64,000 nucleotides of DNA, from the NCBI GenBank assembly GCA_900546885.1, contig UREN01000001.1, positions 6,318 to 70,317 on the forward strand. The letters run 5' to 3'. Under the pieces are notes generated by a model, which saw only the letters and a program-made list of their open reading frames with translations, was not told the DNA's origin and searched no databases. The DNA comes from an uncultured Oscillospiraceae bacterium (GTDB taxonomy: Bacteria; Bacillota; Clostridia; Oscillospirales; Ruminococcaceae). Of this stretch, positions 16,481-24,352 are shown piece after piece. Made by a program: the position numbers and the translations under genes. The stretch's first letter is position 1. Each line of letters begins with the position of its first letter.

Positions 16481-16490
16481 GGGGGGGGGG
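16481..16490. repeat. Homopolymer of ten G
   Basis: Uninterrupted G10 (C10 on the coding strand of the surrounding minus-strand genes) between rnfA and the GNAT gene. Tracts of this length can slip in replication; it lies outside coding sequence. Confidence 0.9.
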
Positions 16491-16504
16491 TAAAAGCGCC
16501 CGGC

Positions 16505-17116
16505 TTAGAAAGCCGCCATGTGGCCGGTAAACCCGTAAATGGCCAGCGCCAGAATGCCAATGTACAAAAGCGTGATGGGCAGCCCGCGGAACATGGCGGG
16601 GATTTTTTCACTCTCCAGCCGCTTTTCGCCGCCCATCACCACCACAACAGCCAGCACATAGCCAATGCCGCTGCCCAGCGCAAAGCCAAGCGTCTGTGCA
16701 AAATTAAAATTTTGCACAGAGCTGATGAGCAATGTGCCCAAAAGACAGGTGTTGAACGTGGCCATGGGCAGCACCGCCACCGCGCGGCGGGCGCCGTCCA
16801 CCCGGAAGATAACCACAGAAAACAGCAGCACCACAAAAAAGGCCACAGCCGCACAGCCAAGGAACACCAGCGGGCGAATATAGTCGCGGTACGGCAGCTG
16901 CGAAATCCACCCGCTGGCAAAATAGCCCAGCGGCGCGCTGATAAGCTGCACCGCGCACAAAAGCGAGCCAAACATCACGGTATCCACCGTGCCGTCATCC
17001 ACCAGTTTCACCACGCGCGAAACACCCAGCGCGCGGGTAAACACGGCGTTTTGTGCAAACACAGCCACCACTGCATATACAAAGAACGAGGCCAGGGCCT
17101 GCAACACTTCTTCCAT
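16505..17116 (-). CDS. rnfA: RnfA-like membrane protein, cofactor cysteine region altered
   Basis: 203-residue, six-helix membrane protein of the RnfA/NqrE family; GGAGGG upstream of ATG 17116. In known RnfA the segment NNFxLxRFLGxCPFLGVS carries a Cys that helps hold a 2Fe-2S centre between RnfA and RnfE. Here the matching segment is QNAVFTRALGVSRVV, with the Cys-Pro-containing stretch missing. The second conserved site, normally TTNCAVLG, reads TFNTCLLG, so the Cys is shifted by one. The C-terminal part (VVVVMGGEKRLESEKIPAMFRGLPI) matches the family well. Last gene of the rpe-rnfD-rnfE-rnfA operon, 2 bases after rnfE. Confidence 0.82.
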   Translation of the reverse strand: MEEVLQALASFFVYAVVAVFAQNAVFTRALGVSRVVKLVDDGTVDTVMFGSLLCAVQLISAPLGYFASGWISQLPYRDYIRPLVFLGCAAVAFFVVLLFSVVIFRVDGARRAVAVLPMATFNTCLLGTLLISSVQNFNFAQTLGFALGSGIGYVLAVVVVMGGEKRLESEKIPAMFRGLPITLLYIGILALAIYGFTGHMAAF

Positions 17117-17118
17117 GT

Positions 17119-17760
17119 TCAGCCCTCCTCTACCCCAAGCTGGTGTTTGGCCGCCGTGACAAAGCCGCGCCACAGCGCCACAAGAACCGCCAGGAAAATG
17201 AAGCCGCCGCTGGGCAGCGTGGCAATGGGCAGAATAGGCTGCTGAAACACCACCACGCCATACAGCGTGCCCGCGCCAATCAGCTCGCGCATCGCACCCA
17301 CAATCAGCATCACCAGCACATAGCCAATGCTGGTAATGATGCCCTTGCGCAGGGCCGTGCCCACGCGCTCGCGCTGCGGGCGCTCGTACCGTTTCAAAAT
17401 GATGGGGTCTGCCACCAAAAGCGGCAGGTACAGCCCCAGGGGTGCAATGTCGGTGGCGGGGAACAGCTGCCCCACACACCAGCGCACACCCACATAGATG
17501 AGCGCCGAGCTGAACGCATAGGTAAGCCCGCGAAAACGAAAATACGAAAACCGGCTCAGCATGGCTGCCAGAATGCGCGTGGGCGTAAGTAAAAGCAAAA
17601 CGGCCACGCCCAGAATCACAGCGTTTTTCAGGCTGGTGGCCGCCACCACCAGGGGCGCCAGGCCAAGGCCCTGCATCACCACAGGGTTGTTCAGAAATAC
17701 GCGGTCGCGCTTGATTTTTCTTCGCAGCTCTTCCGAGCGCCTGCGCTCTTCATTCGTCAT
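17119..17760 (-). CDS. rnfE: RnfE-like membrane protein lacking both conserved cysteines
   Basis: 213-residue membrane protein of the RnfE/NqrD family with a basic cytoplasmic N-terminus. The family signature NPVxVQxLGxCPTLAVT appears as NPVVMQGLGLAPLVVAAT: Cys is replaced by Ala. The second signature, LPLIVVNCIILGRAE in known proteins, appears as LPLLVADPIILKRYE: Cys is replaced by Pro. These two Cys are ligands of the RnfA/RnfE 2Fe-2S centre, so that centre cannot form in the usual way. The rest of the family pattern (GIITSIGYVLVMLIVGAMREL) is kept. The start overlaps the rnfD stop by 4 bases. Confidence 0.82.
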   Translation of the reverse strand: MTNEERRRSEELRRKIKRDRVFLNNPVVMQGLGLAPLVVAATSLKNAVILGVAVLLLLTPTRILAAMLSRFSYFRFRGLTYAFSSALIYVGVRWCVGQLFPATDIAPLGLYLPLLVADPIILKRYERPQRERVGTALRKGIITSIGYVLVMLIVGAMRELIGAGTLYGVVVFQQPILPIATLPSGGFIFLAVLVALWRGFVTAAKHQLGVEEG

Positions 17761-18746
17761 CGCGCCACGCCCCCTTTCCTGTGCTGCCGTGAGGTAAACA
17801 GCTTGTCCAGAAAGCCGGTCAGGGCGTTCACGCCCAAAACAGCGAAACACACGCTGTTGTCATATGTGCCGAAATAGCGGAACATCATGGCCATAAAGCC
17901 CATCAGCAGCCCGTAGGCAAAGTGCGCCTTTGCCACCCGCGGGCGTGTGACAGGCTCGTTTACCAAAAACACGCCTGCAAACAGCAGTGTGCCGGTAAGC
18001 AGCTCATATTTCACAGACTGGTAGCGCATATACAGCTCCTGCCACGGCCAGGCAAGGCCCACGTCGCCAATGCGCGGGAAGAAAAACGCCACGCACACAA
18101 TGGAGAGGAAGAAACCCGCCGGAATGGACACCGTAATATCGCGCCGCACCCACAAATACAGCGCGCAGGCAATAATCACCAGCACAGACGTTGTGCCAAT
18201 GGCGCCCGCATAGTTGCCCAGCACCAAATCCAGCGCGCGAAGGTTGGGTGTGCCGCCCGCGCGCAGCGCCATGGCGGGCGATTCCACCAGCGTGGCATTC
18301 TGCGTGCTGGCAATGGTAAGCTGTGTGAAGGGCGCCGGGTAGCGGAACACCTGCTGCGGCCAGCTTACCGCAACCACCGCATAGCCCAGCGCAGAGGGAT
18401 TGAAGGGGTATTCGCCCCAGCCGCCGAACGCCTCTTTGCCCAGCACCACGCCCACGGCCACAGCCACAATCACAATATAATAGCTTACCGACGCAGGCAG
18501 CATCATGGTGGTGACAAGCGCCATGGGAATGCTGGAATTTTCGGCAGAATCGTGCGTGCGGCCGCGCATCCACGCCGTGAGGTGGTCGCACACCACAGCC
18601 GTGGCCACGGCCACACAGCACATCACAGCGGGCCGCCCGCCGTACAAATAACAGGCCACCACCAAAAGCGGCAGCATCATAAAGATGATGTCACGGTTTG
18701 CCTCGCGCGCGGGCGGCGCACTGGGCAGGCTGTAAGTACCGTTCAT
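17757..18746 (-). CDS. rnfD: RnfD-like membrane protein lacking the FMN-threonine
   Basis: 329-residue, roughly ten-helix membrane protein of the RnfD/NqrB family. Family hallmarks are kept: GKEAFGGWGEYPFNPSALGYA, the swP box VSWPQQVF, DLVLGNYAGAIGTTS, and near the end NEPVTRPRV plus FAVLGVNALTGFLD. The covalent flavin site, normally SGATPL with FMN on Thr, reads SPAMAL at the aligned place, so Thr is replaced by Met and covalent FMN is not expected. It follows rpe by 18 bases. No rnfC, rnfG or rnfB is present here, although typical clusters carry all six genes. Confidence 0.82.
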   Translation of the reverse strand: MNGTYSLPSAPPAREANRDIIFMMLPLLVVACYLYGGRPAVMCCVAVATAVVCDHLTAWMRGRTHDSAENSSIPMALVTTMMLPASVSYYIVIVAVAVGVVLGKEAFGGWGEYPFNPSALGYAVVAVSWPQQVFRYPAPFTQLTIASTQNATLVESPAMALRAGGTPNLRALDLVLGNYAGAIGTTSVLVIIACALYLWVRRDITVSIPAGFFLSIVCVAFFFPRIGDVGLAWPWQELYMRYQSVKYELLTGTLLFAGVFLVNEPVTRPRVAKAHFAYGLLMGFMAMMFRYFGTYDNSVCFAVLGVNALTGFLDKLFTSRQHRKGGVAR

Positions 18747-18764
18747 CGTGTCGCCTCTTTCCGG

Positions 18765-19433
18765 TCAGATTTTTGCCGCTTCACAGGCGGCGCGCAAAGC
18801 CTTCACCGCAGCGGCAGGGTCTGGCGCGCCAAACACGGCGCTGCCCGCCACCAGCGCGTTCGCGCCCGCGGCGGCGCACTGGGCGCCGGTGGCCTCCTGA
18901 ATGCCGCCGTCCACTTCCAAAATCAGGCCCTGCTTGCCGCGCGCTTCGGCCGCGCTGTGCAAAAAGCGCAGCTTGTCCAGCGCCTGCGGCATAAACTTCT
19001 GGCCGCCAAAGCCAGGCTCTACACTCATCACCAGCACAAGGTCCAGCTCGTCCAAATACGGCAGCACCGCTTCGGGCGAAGTGGCCGGCTTGATGGAAAG
19101 CCCCGCCAGCACGCCCTGCGCGCGGATGGCGCGCAGCGTCTGGCGCACGTCGCTTTTTGCCTCCAGATGAAAGGTGATGGCGTTCGCCCCCGCCTTTGCA
19201 AACTGGGGAACATACTCCAGCGGGCGCTCAATCATCAAATGCACATCATAAAAAGCGTCCAGGTCTTTGGCAAGCCCCGCCAGCACAGGGATGCCCAACG
19301 AGATGTTCGGCACAAAAATGCCGTCCATCACGTCCACATGCAGCATGTCGGCCCCTGCCTGCACCACGCGCCGGCAGCTCTCGCCAAGCCTTGCAAAATC
19401 TGCCGACAAAATGGAAGGTGATATCCGTATCAT
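18765..19433 (-). CDS. rpe: Ribulose-phosphate 3-epimerase
   Basis: Interconverts ribulose 5-phosphate and xylulose 5-phosphate in the pentose phosphate pathway; cytosolic TIM barrel, 222 residues, full length. Family signature at the N-terminus (ISPSILSADFARLG, catalytic metal-site region) and HVDVMDGIFVPNISLG with the catalytic Asp; VMSVEPGFGGQKF and the second catalytic Asp in EVDGGI follow; the phosphate-binding AGSAVFG is near the end. It opens an operon with the three Rnf-like genes, an unusual pairing; the gene is more often found near rsgA/prkC. Confidence 0.96.
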   Translation of the reverse strand: MIRISPSILSADFARLGESCRRVVQAGADMLHVDVMDGIFVPNISLGIPVLAGLAKDLDAFYDVHLMIERPLEYVPQFAKAGANAITFHLEAKSDVRQTLRAIRAQGVLAGLSIKPATSPEAVLPYLDELDLVLVMSVEPGFGGQKFMPQALDKLRFLHSAAEARGKQGLILEVDGGIQEATGAQCAAAGANALVAGSAVFGAPDPAAAVKALRAACEAAKI

Positions 19434-19538
19434 ACCTTGCGCCCCCCGCTTCCCGTTGTTTCAAAGTTTCCGGCCGCCGTGCCATGCCGCGGCCAATATG
19501 GCCCACACCGCACACAGGGCACCGCAGGCCATTTTTGT

Positions 19539-19567
19539 ATTGTACCGCATCTGCCCAAGAAAAGCAA
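19539..19567 (-). promoter_or_regulatory. Promoter of the rpe-rnfDEA operon
   Basis: Minus-strand TTGCTT (19562-19567), 17-bp spacer, TACAAT (19539-19544), in the 139-base gap between the second HtrA gene and rpe. It shows that rpe and the Rnf-like genes form their own transcription unit. Confidence 0.7.
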
Positions 19568-19572
19568 ACGCC

Positions 19573-20769
19573 TTAGCCCTCTTCCAGGCTCTCTACCAGG
19601 GCGGCATCCACCTCTATGACGCTGCCGCTGCCATATTTCTGCACTTTCAGGTGCACAGTTTCGCCCAGCTTATGGCTCTGCACCACGGCGCTCAGGTCCG
19701 CCGCGGTCTCCATCACCTGGCCGTCCGCTTCCAGGATGATATCCCCCACCGTCACATCACTGCGCACAAGGTCGCTGTTGGCGGCAATTTCCGAGATGTA
19801 AAGCCCCTGTGCGGGCAAGCCATTGGGCGGGCCGTTCACGCCCGTGAGGGCGATGACGGTTACGCCAAGCACGCCGCGGTCCCGCACATAGCCGTATGCA
19901 ATCAGGTTTTCCACCACAGGCTGCGCGGTGCGCGTGGGGATGGCAAAGCAGATGCCCTCAAAAAAGGCGCTGTTCATGCGGGCAGAGTTGATGCCCACCA
20001 CCTGGCCAAAGCGGTTTACCAGCGCGCCGCCGGAGTTGCCGGGGTTGATGGCCGCATCCGTCTGAATCAGCGACATGGTGACGTCGCGGCCGCCAACGGT
20101 GACTGTAACCTCCCGGTCCAGCCCAGAGATGACCCCCTGGGTCACCGTCCCGTCAAATTGCCCGGCGGCATTGCCAATGGCCACAGCGCGCTCGCCCACG
20201 GCAAGGGCGCCGGAATCGCCGAATTCCGCGGGCACAAGGCCTTCCCCGGCCACTTTAATTACCGCAAGGTCTGTTTTTTCGTCCACGCCAATTATGCGCG
20301 CGTCCATCTCGGTGCCGTCGGCAAACAGCACATTGATGCCGGACGCCCCCTCCACCACATGGGCGTTGGTAATGATATACCCGTCTTGCGTCAGCACAAC
20401 ACCGCTGCCCATGGAAGAAGGCGCGAGGGAATCCTGCTCATAAATATGAACAGACACCACACTGGGCGCCACGCGCTGGGCAATTTCCGCCGTGGTGAGG
20501 CCGCCATCGGCCGTCTCTGGCAAATCGTCCAGCTGCATGGTCACAGGCTTTTCGCCGCCGGCGTCCGGCTGGCTGGCCGGCACCCCGGCGGCAAGCCGCC
20601 ACACCAGGCCACCCAGGGCCACAATGGCCGCCAGAGCCAGGCACAGCAGCGTCACCGTCACGCTCAGCGCCCAGCGCGGCGTGTGCGTGTGGCGCGGCCG
20701 GGTGCCCTGTGCGCCGTGCACCGGCGCAGCCTCTTCACTGCCCGTCTGCCGGGTCTGCTCCTGCTCCAT
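19573..20769 (-). CDS. htrA: HtrA-type membrane-anchored serine protease (second copy)
   Basis: 398 residues: cytoplasmic N-terminus, one transmembrane helix (about residues 33-60), then an S1C protease domain with His in TNAHVV, Asp in KTDLAVIKV and Ser in NPGNSGG, and a C-terminal PDZ domain (YISEIAANSDLVRSDVTVGD). It is the third gene of a response regulator/histidine kinase/protease operon; its first 35 bases overlap the end of the kinase gene, which implies translational coupling. Operons of this make-up (like YycFG/HtrA or CssRS/HtrA) respond to cell-envelope or secretion stress; that role is inferred. Confidence 0.93.
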   Translation of the reverse strand: MEQEQTRQTGSEEAAPVHGAQGTRPRHTHTPRWALSVTVTLLCLALAAIVALGGLVWRLAAGVPASQPDAGGEKPVTMQLDDLPETADGGLTTAEIAQRVAPSVVSVHIYEQDSLAPSSMGSGVVLTQDGYIITNAHVVEGASGINVLFADGTEMDARIIGVDEKTDLAVIKVAGEGLVPAEFGDSGALAVGERAVAIGNAAGQFDGTVTQGVISGLDREVTVTVGGRDVTMSLIQTDAAINPGNSGGALVNRFGQVVGINSARMNSAFFEGICFAIPTRTAQPVVENLIAYGYVRDRGVLGVTVIALTGVNGPPNGLPAQGLYISEIAANSDLVRSDVTVGDIILEADGQVMETAADLSAVVQSHKLGETVHLKVQKYGSGSVIEVDAALVESLEEG

Positions 20770-22264
20770 CTTCCGGCCCCCCTTTCAGCCTTTCCGGCCC
20801 TGTTTTCTCTTTTTCGCCCTTTTCTCGGCGCTTTTGCGGTTTCTGCCCCGCGGGAAGCGTGAACAGGAACTCTGTATACTCGCCCGCTTTGCTGTCGGCC
20901 CATATCTTCCCGCCGGACAAATTCACCAGCACCTTGCAGATATGCAGGCCCAGCCCGGCGCCGGATGTGTTCAGCCCGCGGCTTTTGTCCTCTTTATAAA
21001 ACCGGTCGAACACATGGGGCAGCGCCTCGGGCGCAATGCCCTCGCCCGTGTTGCGCACGGCCACGGTGACAGCGCCCTTGCTTTGCGTGACAGAAAAGCG
21101 GATTTCGCCGCCCACGCCGCAGAATTTGATGGCGTTATCCACCAGGTTGTACACCACCTGGTACACAAGGTCTTCATCGGCATACACCATCGTTTTGGAG
21201 GGCGCAAAGCCCGTAATTTGGATGCTGTTTGCCTCAATGCGCTGCTCGGCAGCGAACACCACGCCGGTGATGGTTTGCCAGATGTCATAGCTGTGGGCGT
21301 TCACTTTATATTCGCCCGCCTCCAGCTTTGTGATGTCCAGCATATTTTTGATAAGCCGCGTCAGGCGGCCCACTTCCTGCGAGACAATCTCCAGATAATG
21401 CTGGTGGTTCTCGGGCGGGATGGTTCCGTCCAGCATCCCATCCACAAAGCCCTTCACAGTCGTCATGGGCGTGCGCAGCTCGTGCGCAATATTGCCCATA
21501 AAGCTGTAGCGCGAAGAATCGATTTTCTCCAAATTTTCCGCCATGCGGTTAAACGTGGCGGCCAGCTGCGCCACCTCATCGTCCCCCTCTACCGGCACCC
21601 GGGCGGCAAAATCGCCGTTGCCGAATTTCTGCGCCGCGTCCGAAATGCGGCGCAGCGGGGTTGTCATGTGCGAGGTAAGCACAATGGACAGCACGCTGGA
21701 CACCAGCAGCATCAGCCCTGCCGACAGAATAAACATGGAAAACAGGTTTGCAATATATTCGTTCAGCCGCCGCGCATCTGAAGAGGCAAAGGCATAGCCG
21801 CTGGCGCCGTTTTCGCCAATGGGCTTGCAGGCCACATAGTGGCGTGTTCCAAACAGCCCGTCCAGGGTTCCAAGCTCGGTATAAGTGCCGCGGCTTGCCG
21901 CGCTGGCCAGCACGCGGGGCGAAATAGCCTGCCCCAGGTAGTTTTCCTCCTCGCCCTGGGTGCTGCACACCACAACCACGCCGTCTGCGTCCGTCAAAAA
22001 GATCTGGCCGCCGGACGCACGCGCCGTAATGAGAATCTCGCGCTTAATGGCCTCCACGGCCTCCTCATCCCCCGGGGCGGCGCTGCCCCCTGCCTCCTGC
22101 AGGATGCGAATGGTGTTGTCTACAGTGGCCAGCAGGTTTTCATCGTTTTCCGTGCGGAAATAGCCCATGGCCAGGTACATCTGAATAAACCACATCAGCG
22201 CCACGCCGCACACCAGCAAGAACGCCGTGGAATAGAAATAGCGCGTGGTAATGCTTTTTCTCAC
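20735..22264 (-). CDS. Sensor histidine kinase
   Basis: 509-residue membrane sensor of a two-component system. An N-terminal transmembrane helix (about 10-30), an extracellular sensor of about 140 residues, a second helix (about 165-190), a HAMP linker, the dimerisation/phosphoacceptor box NIAHELRTPM (His about residue 262), and the ATPase domain with N-box NLVDNAIKF and G-boxes GEGIAPE and GAGLGLHIC. The C-terminal tail is charged and poorly ordered and overlaps the next gene. It should phosphorylate the response regulator encoded 49 bases upstream. The signal sensed is unknown. Confidence 0.93.
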   Translation of the reverse strand: MRKSITTRYFYSTAFLLVCGVALMWFIQMYLAMGYFRTENDENLLATVDNTIRILQEAGGSAAPGDEEAVEAIKREILITARASGGQIFLTDADGVVVVCSTQGEEENYLGQAISPRVLASAASRGTYTELGTLDGLFGTRHYVACKPIGENGASGYAFASSDARRLNEYIANLFSMFILSAGLMLLVSSVLSIVLTSHMTTPLRRISDAAQKFGNGDFAARVPVEGDDEVAQLAATFNRMAENLEKIDSSRYSFMGNIAHELRTPMTTVKGFVDGMLDGTIPPENHQHYLEIVSQEVGRLTRLIKNMLDITKLEAGEYKVNAHSYDIWQTITGVVFAAEQRIEANSIQITGFAPSKTMVYADEDLVYQVVYNLVDNAIKFCGVGGEIRFSVTQSKGAVTVAVRNTGEGIAPEALPHVFDRFYKEDKSRGLNTSGAGLGLHICKVLVNLSGGKIWADSKAGEYTEFLFTLPAGQKPQKRREKGEKEKTGPERLKGGPEDGAGADPADGQ

Positions 22265-22313
22265 CGGCCCGCGCCCCCTTCCCCGGCGTGCCGTGACGCC
22301 GGTTTTGCTCTGC

Positions 22314-23003
22314 TCAGTCTTTCACCTCAAATTTATAGCCCACGCCCCAAACGGTCTTCAGGCCCCATGCGTCCGAAGCGCCCTCCAGCTTTTCACGCAG
22401 GCGCTTCACATGTACGTCGATGGTGCGGGAATCGCCATAATATTCAAACCCCCACACCTCGTCCAGCAGCTGGTCGCGCGTGAACACGCGGTTGGGGTGG
22501 CTGGCAAGGTAATACAGCAGCTCCAGCTCTTTGGGCGGGGCCTCTACCGTCTTGCCCTTCACTTTCAGCTCGTAGCGCGCCAGGTCCACCGAGAGGTTGT
22601 CGTATGTGATAAGCCCTTCGCGCGCCTGCTCTGCCGGCGCGCAGCGGCGCAGCACCGCCTTGATGCGCGCCACCACCTCTTTTGAATCAAACGGCTTTAC
22701 CACATAGTCGTCGGCGCCAAGTTCCAGCCCCAGCACCTTGTCAAACGTCTCGCCCTTTGCCGTAAGCATAATCACCGGTGTGTTGCCCTTTTCGCGTATT
22801 TTCCGGCACACTTCCCAGCCGTCCATTTTCGGCATCATCACGTCCAGCAGAACAAGGTTTGGCTTTTCGCGCTCGAACGCCTCGAACGCGGCCTCGCCGT
22901 CATATGCCTGCGTGACGGCATACCCCTCTTTTTCCAGATACAGCCGCAGCAGTTCACAGATATTCTTGTCGTCGTCCACAATCAGGATTTTTTCCCCTGC
23001 CAT
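22314..23003 (-). CDS. OmpR/PhoB-family response regulator
   Basis: 229 residues. The start at 23003 (MAGEKILIVDDD) has AAGGAGG upstream; the open frame extends further but without a ribosome site. The receiver domain carries the acidic pair in IVDDD, the phosphorylated Asp in LLDVMMPKMDG, Thr in MLTAK and Lys in VVKPF. The C-terminal winged helix contains TRDQLLDEVWGFEYYGDSRTIDVHV split as the usual OmpR pattern, ending in TVWGVGYKFE. First gene of the two-component/HtrA operon. A TACAC-N7-GTGTA inverted repeat at 23084-23100 next to its likely -10 could be its own binding site. Confidence 0.94.
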   Translation of the reverse strand: MAGEKILIVDDDKNICELLRLYLEKEGYAVTQAYDGEAAFEAFEREKPNLVLLDVMMPKMDGWEVCRKIREKGNTPVIMLTAKGETFDKVLGLELGADDYVVKPFDSKEVVARIKAVLRRCAPAEQAREGLITYDNLSVDLARYELKVKGKTVEAPPKELELLYYLASHPNRVFTRDQLLDEVWGFEYYGDSRTIDVHVKRLREKLEGASDAWGLKTVWGVGYKFEVKD

Positions 23004-23079
23004 GCCGTCGCCTCCTTTTTTGCACGCCCCGCACACCCGGCGCAGGGCACAAAACACCATGTTATCAAAATACTTTTTC

Positions 23080-23100
23080 ATTATACACGATAATTGTGTA
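23080..23100 (-). promoter_or_regulatory. Likely -10 and inverted repeat upstream of the response regulator
   Basis: Minus-strand TATAAT (23080-23085) overlaps an inverted repeat TACAC-N7-GTGTA (23084-23100). I see no good -35 at 17 bp, which would fit a promoter needing an activator. Confidence 0.45.
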
Positions 23101-23140
23101 CAAAAAAAGTATTTCTGCCGTTTCGCACCGGAAACCGCAG

Positions 23141-23169
23141 TTGCGCGCGGGCCCCGCTTTGTTTATAAT
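23141..23169 (+). promoter_or_regulatory. Sigma-A promoter of ychF
   Basis: TTGCGC (23141-23146), 17-bp spacer, TATAAT (23164-23169), 35 bases before the ychF start. Confidence 0.78.
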
Positions 23170-23204
23170 AAGAAAGAACATTACCGGAAAAGAGGAACAA
23201 TGTT

Positions 23205-24314
23205 ATGAAACTGGGCATTCTGGGGCTTCCCAACGTGGGCAAATCCACTTTGTTCAATGCCATCACCAACGCCGGGGCGGGGGCGGCAAATTACCCGTTC
23301 TGCACCATCGAACCCAATGTCGGCGTGGTGCCCGTGCCGGACGCACGGCTGGACAAGCTGGCCGAAATATGGCAGACCAACAAAAAAACGCCTGCCATTG
23401 TGGAATTTGTTGATATTGCCGGTCTTGTAAAAGGCGCCTCGAAAGGCGAGGGGCTTGGCAACAAGTTTTTGGGCAACATTCGCGAATGCGATGCCCTGGT
23501 GCATGTGGTGCGCTGTTTTGACGGCACAGATATTGTGCATGTGGAGGGCAGCGTAGACCCTGTGCGCGACATTGAGACCATTGACACCGAGCTGATTTTA
23601 AGCGACTTGGAAGTGGTGGAAAACCGCCTTGCCAAAATGGAGAAGGCCGGCAAAACGGGCGACAAAAAGGCCGCGGCGGCCGCCGCCTGGCTGGCCCCCC
23701 TGGCCCAGCACCTGGGCCAGGGCAAAAACGCCCGCACGTTTGCCTTTGACGAAGAGGATGACGAGCAGGCGGCCATGGTGCGCGAGATGGGCCTGCTGAC
23801 CAAAAAGCCCATCATCTATGCCGCCAACATGAGCGAGGACGACCTTCTGGGCGGCATGCAGGAAAACCCGCACTATCAAACCGTGAAGCGGCTGGCCGAG
23901 GGCGAAGGGGCAAAGTGCATCCCCATCTGCGCCAAAACGGAAGAGGACATTGCCGATTATTCCCCCGAGGAAAAAAAGGCTTTTCTGGCAGAAATGGGCA
24001 TTGAGGCCACCGGCCTCGACAACCTCATCCAGGCCAGTTACAGCCTGCTGGGGCTCATCAGCTTCCTGACGGATGGCAAAAAAGAGTGCCGCGCATGGAC
24101 CATTCGCGCCGGCACCAAGGCCCCGCAGGCCGCAGGCAAAATCCATTCCGATTTCGAGCGCGGCTTCATCCGCGCGTCGGTGGTCGCCTATGACGATTTC
24201 GCTGCGTGCGGCTTCAGCATGGCCACCGTAAAGGCCAAGGGCCTGCAGCGCACCGAGGGCAAGGAATATGTGGTAAAAGACGGCGACATCATTGAATTTC
24301 TGTTCAATGTATAA
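23205..24314 (+). CDS. ychF: Ribosome-binding ATPase YchF
   Basis: Obg-family P-loop NTPase that prefers ATP and binds ribosomes, linked to translation quality and oxidative stress response. 369 residues, full length. G1 is GLPNVGKSTLFNA at residues 6-18, the G2/G3 region is DIAGLVKGASKGEGLGN, and the altered specificity loop NMSED replaces NKxD, as expected for the ATP-using YchF subfamily. The coiled-coil middle and the C-terminal TGS domain (SVVAYDDFAACGF... KDGDIIEFLFNV at the very end) are complete. It is followed 38 bases later by the MTA/SAH nucleosidase gene, likely in one transcript. Confidence 0.97.
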   Translation: MKLGILGLPNVGKSTLFNAITNAGAGAANYPFCTIEPNVGVVPVPDARLDKLAEIWQTNKKTPAIVEFVDIAGLVKGASKGEGLGNKFLGNIRECDALVHVVRCFDGTDIVHVEGSVDPVRDIETIDTELILSDLEVVENRLAKMEKAGKTGDKKAAAAAAWLAPLAQHLGQGKNARTFAFDEEDDEQAAMVREMGLLTKKPIIYAANMSEDDLLGGMQENPHYQTVKRLAEGEGAKCIPICAKTEEDIADYSPEEKKAFLAEMGIEATGLDNLIQASYSLLGLISFLTDGKKECRAWTIRAGTKAPQAAGKIHSDFERGFIRASVVAYDDFAACGFSMATVKAKGLQRTEGKEYVVKDGDIIEFLFNV

Positions 24315-24352
24315 TTGCCCGCCGCCGGAACCCGAAAAGGAGCATTGATTGT

